From Acidobacteriaceae bacterium (GTDB taxonomy: Bacteria > Acidobacteriota > Terriglobia > Terriglobales > Acidobacteriaceae): a DNA stretch of 20,790 nucleotides. The stretch is from contig PKXI01000120.1 of the NCBI GenBank assembly GCA_003133425.1, positions 1-20,790 of the forward strand, read 5' to 3'. A program made the position numbers and the translations under genes. Positions 14,176 through 20,790 of this stretch are shown here, one piece after another; position 1 is the stretch's first letter; the number at the start of each line of letters is the position of its first letter. The notes under the pieces are model-generated. The model ran no database searches. It saw only the letters and a program-made list of their open reading frames with translations, and was not told the origin of the DNA.

Positions 14176-14796
14176 TTACAGGCCCAGCTCCGTGGCCCGT
14201 TTCTTCATCGCTTCAATACAGAATGCGATCAGGACGTCCAGCTCAACTCCCAGCTCCGCCGCTCCCTGGATCACATCCGCACGATTCACGCCGCGGGCAA
14301 ATGGCTTGTCCTTCATCTTCCTGCGCACGCCGGCTACTTCCACATCGGCGATTGCCTTGGTGGGCTTCACCAGCGCGCAGGCAGTCAGAAAGCCGGCCAG
14401 CTCGTCACAGGCAAACAGCACTTTGGCCAGATGCGTATCGCGCGGCACGCCTGAGTATTGCGCGTGCCCCAGAATGGCGGTGCGCAGCGCGAGCGGCCAG
14501 CCCAGCCGCTCCAACTCGCGCACACCCACAAAAGGATGCTCCTCGGCGGTCGGATGGCGCTCGTAGTCGAAGTCGTGCAGCAGCGCAGTGGTGGAGTAAA
14601 GCTCCAGCAGCGCGGCGCGTTCCTGCGCAGACTCGGGTCCGGTCAGGCCCAGCCGGTCGGCCTCAGCCTCACCGAAAGCGGTTACGCAGGCCTCCACGGC
14701 AAGGGCATGTTTGCGCAGGCTCTCGCTCTGTGTCCATTCAGTCAGCAGTTGCCATGCCTGCTCGCGCCCATACACTCCGTCACCGTCAGTGCTCAT
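14176..14796 (-). CDS. HD-domain phosphohydrolase-like protein
   Basis: A 206-residue protein of the HD superfamily of metal-dependent phosphohydrolases. The set of metal ligands is present in order: H30 (LRKHALAVE), H74-D75 (ALLHDFDYER), H111 (ILGHAQYS) and D131 (CDELAG). Length and the LLHDFDYERHP motif suit the small stand-alone HDIG-like proteins often annotated simply as 'HD domain protein', whose substrates (nucleotides or phosphate esters) are not known. Start at 14796 has GGGGTGA seven bases upstream. It is divergent from the XRE regulator, 191 bases apart. Confidence 0.88.
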   Translation of the reverse strand: MSTDGDGVYGREQAWQLLTEWTQSESLRKHALAVEACVTAFGEAEADRLGLTGPESAQERAALLELYSTTALLHDFDYERHPTAEEHPFVGVRELERLGWPLALRTAILGHAQYSGVPRDTHLAKVLFACDELAGFLTACALVKPTKAIADVEVAGVRRKMKDKPFARGVNRADVIQGAAELGVELDVLIAFCIEAMKKRATELGL

Positions 14797-14880
14797 TTAT
14801 TTTCACCCCATGGTTTATTAGCTTGGTTCGTGATTCTCCGGCATTCTCAGGGTATCTTCGGTGATTCTTCGGTTTGACCC

Positions 14881-14894
14881 CAAGTTTCCACTTG
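14881..14894. promoter_or_regulatory. palindrome overlapping a TTGACA box
   Basis: CAAGT-TTCC-ACTTG is a perfect 5+5 inverted repeat between the divergent HD and XRE genes. Its right arm overlaps TTGACA (14892-14897), a perfect -35 in the direction of the XRE gene; the best -10 at 18 bases is only GACAGT (14916-14921). A regulator bound here would block that promoter, as is common for XRE autoregulation (inference). Confidence 0.4.
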
Positions 14895-14987
14895 ACAATT
14901 ATGGTTCATTTGCCCGACAGTAACGCATATCGCGGTGCAAAAAAAGCACCCCGGGGTTCCTGCTCTGGCGCTCCGCACCCATAGCCT

Positions 14988-15524
14988 ATGGCTACCACTC
15001 TTGTCAGCGTGGAAACACGCGAAGTAGTGCGGTGTGAGCATTGCAGGCTCATGCAATATAGAACCAATAACTCCCTATGCAGAAAATGCCACCGGCCCCT
15101 CGATATTGAGGAACCGGTCCAGCTTGCGCCGCAATTGGTGACCAACCCACCCGTGCCTGCTTCCGCCGAGGCCGGCTTGCAGGTTGCCGGGCAAGTGCGG
15201 GAAATCCGCCGCGCTCGTCATCTCAGCCAGCGCCAACTGGCCGGGCGCATGCAGGTGCCTCGTACCTATATCTCGAAAATCGAAAACGGCAAGGCAATCC
15301 CCACGCTCGGCTCGCTGGAGCGCCTGGCCTCGGCCCTCGAAGTAAATGTGTGCCAACTCGTTCGGGACTCGCGCAGCCGCCGAGAAGAAGAAGTTGCCGC
15401 CATCATGGCCGATCCGTTCCTGGCCGAGATTGCCAACTTGCTGCCTCAGTTGGACTCGCTCCATCGGACGCTGATCTATGGCGCAGTGCGCGATGCCGCT
15501 ACCGGTCGCCGCCGCTCTGCCTGA
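14988..15524 (+). CDS. XRE-family regulator with N-terminal zinc ribbon
   Basis: A 178-residue DNA-binding protein. Two cysteine pairs, CEHC (16-19) and CRKC (31-34), form a likely zinc ribbon. A Cro/C1-type helix-turn-helix follows (about 67-125) with the core LSQRQLAGRMQVPRTYIS (79-96) and ISKIENGKAIPT. The last 50 residues are helical and end in RRRSA. The start at 14988 is required to keep the first cysteine pair, although no good ribosome site precedes it; the message might be leaderless or the site weak. It lies upstream of uppS on the same strand but 307 bases away, so co-transcription is uncertain. The targets are unknown. Confidence 0.85.
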   Translation: MATTLVSVETREVVRCEHCRLMQYRTNNSLCRKCHRPLDIEEPVQLAPQLVTNPPVPASAEAGLQVAGQVREIRRARHLSQRQLAGRMQVPRTYISKIENGKAIPTLGSLERLASALEVNVCQLVRDSRSRREEEVAAIMADPFLAEIANLLPQLDSLHRTLIYGAVRDAATGRRRSA

Positions 15525-15831
15525 GGCATTTGACGCCGGGTCTCCTGGGTCAGAATGCCTCGCGGCCGGTGCTGGTTTCATCGCCGGCCCAGTTCCGTTC
15601 GGGCCGTCCACCGCGATAGCTGCCGGACGATTGCAGCCCATGGGCGCTTGTGCTAGGGTCGATGGTATTACTCCGCGGCTGCGGCTATCGAGGGTTTTTG
15701 CGCCGGACGGAGATTTTTGCGGGTCGACACGACCCTTGATTCGGAGCAGGCGCGGGCTCTTCCGGCGTCGTTTTTGACGCTCCCTGGGCGCCAGCCTTGG
15801 AAGCCGCAAATGTAATGTAGAGGCGACTCCT
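15525..15831. other. intergenic region upstream of uppS
   Basis: This stretch has no supported gene: the open frames in it lack family features or ribosome sites. It holds a hairpin GGGTCG-ACA-CGACCC (15721-15735), possibly the 3' end of the XRE message, and a TTGACG (15774-15779) that could be a -35 for uppS but has no good -10 at the right distance. Confidence 0.5.
15721..15735. terminator. hairpin downstream of the XRE gene
   Basis: GGGTCG and CGACCC are perfect six-base arms around ACA, about 200 bases after the XRE stop. Only TTGATT follows, so intrinsic termination would be weak. Confidence 0.25.
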
Positions 15832-16665
15832 TTGTATCCTGCAGGCACGCTGCGCATCCATGAACTGACTGATGAGGAGCGCGCTATCTATGCGACGCTG
15901 AAGACCGAGCGCCTGCCCGAGCACGTGGCCATCATCATGGACGGCAATGGACGCTGGGCTGGCCAGCGCTCGCTCAAGCGCTTCCTCGGCCATCAGCAGG
16001 GGGCCAAAAGCGTGCAACTGGTTACTGAGACCGCCTCGCGCATCGGCTTGCCCTGGCTCACGCTCTACGCCTTTTCTCTGGAAAACAATTTGCGCCGGCC
16101 TCGCGCCGAGGTCAGCTTCCTCATGCGCCTGCTCAAGAGCTACCTTGAGACCAATCTACAGCGCATGATGGATAACAACGTCCGCATCCGCTACATCGGC
16201 CGCACCCGCGAGCTGGCCCCCGACGTCCAGGAGAAGATGGCCTGGGCCGCGGAGACAACCGCGCGCAACACCGGCACCACCCTCACCCTGGCCCTCAACT
16301 ACGGCGGCCGGTCGGAGATGGTGGACGCCTTTCGCGGACTCGCTGCCGAGATGAAGCTCAAGAACCAAAGCCCCGACCGCATCACTGAAGAAGACATCCA
16401 CCGCCATCTCTACACGGCGCACATGCCCGACCCAGATCTGCTCATCCGCACCTCCGGCGAGATGCGCATTTCAAATTACCTGTTGTGGCAAATCGCCTAT
16501 ACCGAGATATTCGTCACCGAGCGCTACTGGCCCGACTTCCGCGGCATCCATCTGCTCGAAGCTATCGCCGACTTCCAGCGCCGCGAGCGCCGCTACGGCG
16601 GCCTTGGCGAAGATTGCGGCGAAGTCGAAGAAGACCCCGACCGCATTAAAATCGCCGCCAGCTGA
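15832..16665 (+). CDS. uppS: cis-prenyltransferase, undecaprenyl diphosphate synthase
   Basis: A 277-residue cis-prenyltransferase that adds isopentenyl units to farnesyl diphosphate, making the C55 lipid carrier for peptidoglycan and surface glycans; it works at the inner membrane face. Motifs are IIMDGNGRWA (catalytic D37), TLYAFSLEN (77-85), LNYGGR (155-160), RTSGEMRISN (206-215) and TEIF...WPDF (E225, D235). One family position differs: after the conserved FSxEN the usual Trp is Asn86. The start is TTG at 15832 with AGAGG eight bases ahead; no usable ATG lies before the catalytic motif. The usual partners cdsA and dxr do not follow. It links to ispA at 3409-4308, which supplies its substrate. 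Confidence 0.92.
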   Translation: MYPAGTLRIHELTDEERAIYATLKTERLPEHVAIIMDGNGRWAGQRSLKRFLGHQQGAKSVQLVTETASRIGLPWLTLYAFSLENNLRRPRAEVSFLMRLLKSYLETNLQRMMDNNVRIRYIGRTRELAPDVQEKMAWAAETTARNTGTTLTLALNYGGRSEMVDAFRGLAAEMKLKNQSPDRITEEDIHRHLYTAHMPDPDLLIRTSGEMRISNYLLWQIAYTEIFVTERYWPDFRGIHLLEAIADFQRRERRYGGLGEDCGEVEEDPDRIKIAAS

Positions 16666-17054
16666 ACAAGCCAGCGAAGATCTCATTCCGGCATGCCCTG
16701 GAAATTCTCGATCCAACAGCCCCGCGTAAAACTCAATCCAAACAGACCAAGGAAAAACTCCGTTCGGAGGGAGGCGGGGGCAACCCCCGCAACAATCCAC
16801 CGGAATCAGTGCGCGCACGACTTGAACCCTGTACACCGGAAGGTTTATTGTTACCAGTCCTTTCGATTGCCCATTCTGGATGAACGCCAGGTAGGTTTCT
16901 TGGATGTTGTTCGCCCAGAAAGCTGTTGGGCCCTTAGAATCATGAGGCTCTCAGAAAACTCGAATGGGCTCGGCCAGAACACATGCGTTCCAGCACTCAT
17001 CGCAGCATGGTATCCGCACCAGGTATTCAATTGACACTCCAGGAGAAGTAACGG
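16666..17054. other. intergenic region between uppS and the enolase-like gene
   Basis: About 390 bases with no supported gene. It holds the strong hairpin at 16774-16790 and otherwise looks like unstructured, lower-GC spacer. I tested it for a tRNA and for sigma-70 boxes ahead of 17055 and found neither convincing. Confidence 0.55.
16774..16790 (+). terminator. GC-rich hairpin downstream of uppS
   Basis: GCGGGGG-CAA-CCCCCGC is a perfect seven-base stem with a three-base loop, 108 bases after the uppS stop. It is stable, but AACAATCC rather than a T-tract follows. It could be a pause or Rho-assisted terminator, or part of a dispersed repeat. Confidence 0.4.
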
Positions 17055-18362
17055 ATGAAGAACTTCACGCGTAGAGGAATTATTGGGTCGCTTGCGGGGA
17101 TGGCAGCCGCTGCGACACTCGGCGTTCAGCAGGCGCAGGGCCAGGACAAGCGGTCAGGGGCAATATCAATCAAGATCACTGACCTCAAATGCGCTGTCAT
17201 CGGCAATAGCCCAGTGGTTCGAATTGTTACCGATCAGGGCATTTCCGGATATGGTCAGGCTGAGTCTGCCAAGCCGTACCTGAAGCCGATGGTGCTGTAT
17301 TACAAGCGCCATCTTATCGGCGAGGATCCGACAAACATCGCAAGCATCATGCAGAAGATCCGCCTCATGGGCGGGGTCAAGCCCTGGGGAGCGGCCATAA
17401 GCGCAATCGAGATCGCGCTCTGGGACGTCGCCGGACAGGTGGCCGGACTGCCGGTGCACAAACTGCTGGGCGGCAAGCTCAGGGACCGCGTCCGCATCTA
17501 CAACGGAGGCCTTCGCTTTCCGATGAAGGGTTACATGCCCGAGGATTTCGCCGAGGCCATGGCCAAGATGAAGGCGGCCCCGGAGGGCTTCACGCTGATC
17601 AAACAGCACATCTCCTTTCATGCTGTGGACATGATGGCCGCTGTTCCAAACGGCTGGTACGGCGAACCGCGGACAGGAACGTCGCATCCCGATTACGGCA
17701 TGCTGACAGAACGTGGATTTGATCATTGGGTCGCATGCGCTGAAGCTATGAAAAAAGTTTGCGGGGATGAAGTTGGTCTCGCCCTGGACTGCGGACCGGG
17801 CTGGACAGTCAAGGACGCAATCCGGTTTGCGCGCGCAATGGAGCCGCTTCACCTGGCGTGGCTTGAAGACATGATCACAGGCGATTACTCGCAATACCCG
17901 AACGCCCAGGTGTTCAAACAGGTGACCGATAGCACGAGCACTCCGATTCACACTGGCGAGGAGATTTTCCTCCGCGAGAACTTCAAGGATCTGATCGAGA
18001 CTCAAGCTGTGAATGTCATCGGCCCTGATCCGGAAGATGTCGGTGGCCTGGCGGAACTGAAGTGGATCGCGGAGTACGCGAACCTGCACGGCATTCTGGT
18101 CGCTCCTCACGGAGTATTGGACGGACTGATCGGGCTGGCCGCGGAAGTTCACCTGGCAGCCACCTTGCCGGACAACTATATCGCTTTCGAGTGTCCGATC
18201 GGCAATCCATCCTGGTGGTACGACATTCTCGAAGGGCTGCCGCACCCGATCATCAAGAAAGGCTTCATCGATGTGTGGGATAAACCGGGCCTCGGGGTGA
18301 CGTTCAATGTCCCGGCAGCCAAAGCGCATCTGTCGGACGAGGATCGTACTTTCTTCGATTGA
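17055..18362 (+). CDS. Tat-exported enolase-superfamily (mandelate racemase/MLE) protein
   Basis: A 435-residue protein of the mandelate racemase/muconate lactonising subgroup of the enolase superfamily, mostly acid-sugar dehydratases and racemases. It has a lid domain (about 38-150) and a barrel domain with metal ligands D245 (LDCGPGW), E271 (WLEDM) and E302 (TGEEIF). Lys183 and His185 (IKQH) and His352 (APHG) are candidate acid/base residues, as in galactonate- and mannonate-dehydratase relatives. The N-terminus carries a twin-arginine signal: TRRGIIGSLAG (5-15), then a hydrophobic stretch ending near AQGQ. Folded export by Tat would place the enzyme outside the cytoplasm, unusual for this family. 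The start at 17055 has AGGAG nine bases ahead. The substrate is undetermined. Confidence 0.9.
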   Translation: MKNFTRRGIIGSLAGMAAAATLGVQQAQGQDKRSGAISIKITDLKCAVIGNSPVVRIVTDQGISGYGQAESAKPYLKPMVLYYKRHLIGEDPTNIASIMQKIRLMGGVKPWGAAISAIEIALWDVAGQVAGLPVHKLLGGKLRDRVRIYNGGLRFPMKGYMPEDFAEAMAKMKAAPEGFTLIKQHISFHAVDMMAAVPNGWYGEPRTGTSHPDYGMLTERGFDHWVACAEAMKKVCGDEVGLALDCGPGWTVKDAIRFARAMEPLHLAWLEDMITGDYSQYPNAQVFKQVTDSTSTPIHTGEEIFLRENFKDLIETQAVNVIGPDPEDVGGLAELKWIAEYANLHGILVAPHGVLDGLIGLAAEVHLAATLPDNYIAFECPIGNPSWWYDILEGLPHPIIKKGFIDVWDKPGLGVTFNVPAAKAHLSDEDRTFFD

Positions 18363-18380
18363 GACAGGATGGGCGGGTAG

Positions 18381-18452
18381 CCCAGGTCCCAAGGAAGTGA
18401 ATCGCGCCACAGAAGGTGGGTGCCCCGGGTCCCTCGCATTTGGGGACCCGGG
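18381..18452. repeat. dispersed 'cccaggtccc' repeat with long hairpin
   Basis: CCCAGGTCCC (18381-18390) introduces a segment ending in a perfect hairpin: CCCGGGTCCC (18424-18433) and GGGACCCGGG (18443-18452) around a nine-base loop. The 'cacagaaggtgggtgccc' wording just before it matches, from memory, a common acidobacterial intergenic repeat. It follows the enolase-like gene by about 60 bases and may also serve as its 3' end. Confidence 0.6.
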
Positions 18453-18491
18453 AGACCGCGAACCCCAACCGGACCATTCCCGAATTTCTGA

Positions 18492-18737
18492 CGTTCCGGT
18501 TGTATCACCGGCTACCAGTCTCCAACCAATATTTTGGCTCCTCCCATGGAACCGGGGTTCGGATACGACGCTATTACGTTCTCACGGATTGCGTTCAACC
18601 GCGCCGGAGACGAGGCCCTCTTTTCAGAGTTCGATTCCTGCGCGGCAGGACTTTGCGGACACGGTGGATTCATTCTGGCTCAACGAATGCAAGGTCGTTG
18701 GGTGTTTCGATCCGCTTCGTGCGCTTGGGTTAGCTAG
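18492..18737 (+). pseudogene. C-terminal remnant of a small conserved protein
   Basis: The frame closed by a TGA at 18489-18491 and ending in TAG at 18737 encodes text with real-protein character: ITFSRIAFNRAGDEALF, then a cysteine/glycine segment CAAGLCGHGGFILAQR, and RMQGRWVFRSASCAWVS at the end. I recognise this shape as the C-terminus of short acidobacterial proteins that read like '...LSRVGFN...ALVYVG..CGGLCG.GYYVLL.K..G.W.V...' The expected N-terminal part is absent upstream, where repeat sequence stands instead. An ATG at 18546 or TTG at 18534 could start a 63- or 67-residue product, but no ribosome site is seen. Most likely a truncated gene. Confidence 0.4.
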
Positions 18738-18803
18738 GCTCCTACCACGCGATCGCAAGGACATTGAATCAATTCGCGCGCTCTTAAGTGGTTAACCGTC
18801 AAT

Positions 18804-18835
18804 GCGGAAGTAACCCCGTTTTGGGGTTGCGGAAG
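18804..18835. repeat. hairpin flanked by gcggaag direct repeats
   Basis: AACCCC (18812-18817) pairs with GGGGTT (18823-18828), and the stem extends two more pairs if T-G wobble is allowed. The hairpin stands between two copies of GCGGAAG (18804-18810 and 18829-18835). The layout could be a small palindromic repeat with target-like flanks, or coincidence. Confidence 0.4.
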
Positions 18836-18878
18836 GTTGGGCGAACCCCCAGGCAGAACCGCATAGTGCAACTTATGC

Positions 18879-18907
18879 TTGAGCCCCGCCTGCCTCTGAT
18901 GAATAAT
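18879..18907 (+). promoter_or_regulatory. sigma-70-like promoter for the propeller lipoprotein
   Basis: TTGAGC (18879-18884), a 17-base spacer and AATAAT (18902-18907) give a reasonable promoter about 94 bases ahead of the lipoprotein start at 19001. Each box differs from consensus by one or two bases. Not tested. Confidence 0.4.
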
Positions 18908-19000
18908 GCGAGTCATGCGGTACGGACTCGACTGTTCAGGGTCGTCGAGGGAAAAATAACTACGCCAGGAACGATCGGTGGCAAACGGGAAAGGGATGAG

Positions 19001-20611
19001 ATGCGTGGTCTGCTGATGAGGACGGAGCGGTCTACCTTTCTGCTTGGAGCTGTGTCATTCAGTCTGTTTCTCATGGCAGGGTGCGGAGGTGGAATCTCCT
19101 CGACGGGCAGCACGCCGCCCCCTGTCACAGGAGCCGTAACTCCAACAGTGACAGTTACGGCATCGCCCGCGGGAAGCGTGAGCACTGCGCAGGCTCTAAG
19201 TGTCGCGATCGCGGTTAGTTCGAGCTCCGGTACTCCGCCCGGCTCCGTGGTTGTAAGCAGCGGAAATTATGCATCGTTTCCTGCAAACGTGAGTGCCGGA
19301 CAGGCGCTAATCAGCGTGCCGGCAGCGCTCCTGGCAGTGGGAACGGATACCTTGACGGCAAACTTCACACCGACGAATCCGTCATCCTACAACAGCGCGT
19401 CGGGCACCGCGAATGTGACGGTTGTGGCTTCAGGAGCGCCGGCGCCAGTGGTGACGGCCTCAAGTGTCACGTACTCGACTGGCGGCTATGGCAGCCCGTT
19501 TCGGGCGCTGCCGCTAACGTCCGGCAATGTTCTGGTCTCTGTGACGGCTGCGACTTCCGGCATGCTGGTGTTCGGGCCGGCAGCCGGCGGCGGATTGCAG
19601 CTTTCGTGCTTTAACTATGTACGCCCGGCGTTTGTGCACGATGGAGCTTCGGACTTCGGCATGAATCTAACCCCGAACGGGTTTGGATTAGCAGCGACGC
19701 TAGGGGTCGACGGGGCGATCTTTTACAACCTGAGCACACTGCAGACGTGCACCTCAACGGGTCTGCAGGTGAGCCAGGGCTCGGTTGCGTCGGATCAGGG
19801 AAGCTTTGACATCGCGGTAACCCCTGATGGGAAGTATGCGTTCGTCGCCAATGAGTACGGTGTCGCGACTGGGGCGGCGACCGAGGGGAATATCGGAGTC
19901 ATCGCGCTGCAGTACGACTCAACAGGAGTTGTCACGACGGGAACGACGCTGGTGGGACAGATCTCGACGGGAGGCCAGACGATTGCAGGGGTGACGATCT
20001 CTCCAGACGGCAGCCGGCTGTATTCGACCAGCGAGGTTGAGGGAACCGTGACGACGGCGGCGGCCGGGAGCAACCCCATCCTGACCCGCACTGGCTGCTA
20101 CCAGCAGGCAGGCGGCGGCACCCAGGCGAACGGCCTTCTGACAGTGATTGACGTTGCGAAGGCAGAGACGAATCCAAGTTCGGCGGCCATCCTCGCGACC
20201 GTGAATGCGGGATGCTCGCCAGTGCGCGCGGTCGAGTCTGCCGACGGATCGACCCTATGGGTGTCAGCGCGAGGGGATAACCGGGTGCTTGCGTTCAGTA
20301 CGGGAATGCTCGAAATCAACCCCGGGAATGCGTTGCTGGGTTATGCAGACACGGGCGGGACAGCGCCGGTTGGACTACGGCTGTTTGACAGCGGGAAGCT
20401 CCTAGCGGTGGCCAACTCAAATCGGTTTGGGACGGGCAACGCGAATGCGACTGTCCTTTCGGTTGCGGTTCCAGCCGCAGGCAGCGTGGTGCAGACGATT
20501 CCGACGGGGCTGTTTCCGCGCGAGATTACTGTCGGAGGCGATGACCAAACGCTTTACCTGACGAACTACAACTCTGGATCGTTTCAGGTAATTTCGACCA
20601 CGGTGCAATAG
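19001..20611 (+). CDS. Ig-like / YVTN beta-propeller lipoprotein
   Basis: A 536-residue lipoprotein. The leader ends in LFLMAGC with Cys28 as the lipid site, followed by a Gly/Ser/Pro linker. Residues about 46-144 form an Ig-like domain of the bacterial BIG type (VTVTASP...SYNSASGTANVTV). Residues about 150-536 form a lactonase-like YVTN beta-propeller with repeated blade signatures: VTPDGKYAFVANE (273-285), ISPDGSRLYSTSE (333-345), ESADGSTLWVSARGDN (412-427) and GDDQTLYLTNYNSGS (513-527). Such surface proteins are abundant in Acidobacteria; some relatives hydrolyse lactones, but many are structural and no catalytic residue is identifiable here. The start at 19001 has AAGGGA just ahead; the frame is open back to 18788 without lipoprotein features. 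Confidence 0.82.
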   Translation: MRGLLMRTERSTFLLGAVSFSLFLMAGCGGGISSTGSTPPPVTGAVTPTVTVTASPAGSVSTAQALSVAIAVSSSSGTPPGSVVVSSGNYASFPANVSAGQALISVPAALLAVGTDTLTANFTPTNPSSYNSASGTANVTVVASGAPAPVVTASSVTYSTGGYGSPFRALPLTSGNVLVSVTAATSGMLVFGPAAGGGLQLSCFNYVRPAFVHDGASDFGMNLTPNGFGLAATLGVDGAIFYNLSTLQTCTSTGLQVSQGSVASDQGSFDIAVTPDGKYAFVANEYGVATGAATEGNIGVIALQYDSTGVVTTGTTLVGQISTGGQTIAGVTISPDGSRLYSTSEVEGTVTTAAAGSNPILTRTGCYQQAGGGTQANGLLTVIDVAKAETNPSSAAILATVNAGCSPVRAVESADGSTLWVSARGDNRVLAFSTGMLEINPGNALLGYADTGGTAPVGLRLFDSGKLLAVANSNRFGTGNANATVLSVAVPAAGSVVQTIPTGLFPREITVGGDDQTLYLTNYNSGSFQVISTTVQ

Positions 20612-20790
20612 TCGTCGGCGGTATGTGGCCATGCAAAGCAATAGTGCAACGATTGCAGTCCACCGTTTCTTAGCCTCCGCCTCGGGCGCGGTATAGCCCC
20701 GCGGTGCCGGCGCGGCCAAGGTCACAATCGACTCGGAGAGTCCCGATTCTCGAGGTTGTGTCCGAATCACCGTTAGCCAAGATCGGAAAC
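20612..20790. other. 3' flank, nothing recognised
   Basis: The last 179 bases after the lipoprotein gene hold no gene, tRNA or clear terminator that I can support. Open frames on the minus strand here are antisense to the lipoprotein. Confidence 0.5.

Larger units (their letters stand above)
18363..19000. other. repeat-bearing gap with gene remnant and promoter
   Basis: About 640 bases without an intact gene. In order it holds a dispersed repeat with a strong hairpin (18381-18452), a degraded coding remnant (about 18492-18737), a hairpin flanked by direct repeats (18804-18835) and a promoter-like pair (18879-18907). Longer open frames across it lack family features and disagree with the remnant's frame. 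Confidence 0.5.

Noticed and set aside
16869..16969. GCCCATTC and GAATGGGC inverted repeat ahead of the enolase-like gene.
   Set aside because: Eight-base arms 85 bases apart are too weak and distant to claim structure.
18629..18638. GTTCGATTCC, which looks like a tRNA T-arm.
   Set aside because: No acceptor, D-arm or anticodon arm pairs around it, and the stretch reads as protein remnant.
18307..18795. Open frame of about 160 codons spanning the repeat-bearing gap.
   Set aside because: It crosses the enolase end, a dispersed repeat and the remnant in another frame, with no ribosome site or known motif.
1..20790. CRISPR arrays, transposases, integrase or toxin-antitoxin modules.
   Set aside because: No regularly spaced repeats and no protein with such motifs found in any frame I examined.

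Overview
The window is GC-rich and densely packed. Several things point to an acidobacterium, probably class Terriglobia (Acidobacteriaceae-like). These are a PTPS-related GT-C membrane protein next to a type II farnesyl-diphosphate synthase, a CPBP protease paired with a GntR regulator, a zinc-ribbon XRE regulator upstream of uppS, Ig-like plus YVTN-propeller lipoproteins, and dispersed intergenic repeats of the 'ggggctaaagcccc' and 'gcggagttagcggagtta' types. This placement is inference from gene content and remembered repeat families. There is no rRNA or other phylogenetic marker. I see no tRNA, CRISPR array, transposase or phage gene, so this looks like ordinary chromosome with some repeat debris.

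Layout. 1-271: intergenic repeats. 272-1384 (-): exported SMP-30/gluconolactonase-like protein, head to head with an exported chagasin-type (I42) protease inhibitor (1682-2101 +). 2228-3041 (+): two small proteins, a CxxC/coiled-coil protein and a membrane-hairpin protein. 9330 down to 3079 (-): a compact run of five genes, namely a secreted unknown, penicillin-acylase-family Ntn hydrolase, GT-C-like membrane protein, ispA-type prenyl synthase and a MIP18/SufT-like protein. The last three junctions are 4-base overlaps or a 3-base gap, so at least those four genes are surely one transcription unit. 11585 down to 9428 (-): a CPBP membrane protease and a GntR regulator 4 bases apart. A perfect 10+10 palindrome lies between the end of gntR and the start of the five-gene run. 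11786-12775 (+): DHH/DHHA1 phosphoesterase. 12842-13345 (-): membrane protein. 13535-14146 (+): secreted unknown. 14176-14796 (-): HD-domain protein. 14988-15524 (+): zinc-ribbon XRE regulator. 15832-16665 (+): uppS. 17055-18362 (+): Tat-exported enolase-superfamily protein. About 18492-18737: a gene remnant inside a repeat-bearing gap. 19001-20611 (+): Ig-like/beta-propeller lipoprotein. 20612-20790: nothing recognised.

How parts may work together. IspA makes farnesyl diphosphate and UppS extends it to undecaprenyl diphosphate, so two steps of the lipid-carrier pathway lie about 12 kb apart. The GT-C-like protein directly upstream of ispA belongs to a fold whose enzymes often use polyprenyl-phosphate sugars, which makes the ispA linkage plausible. 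The GntR regulator is a reasonable candidate to bind the palindrome just downstream of its own gene. No clear new defence or mobile system is visible. The best leads are that operator with the five-gene unit, the repeat-derived N-terminus of the GT-C protein, and the UppS motif deviation.
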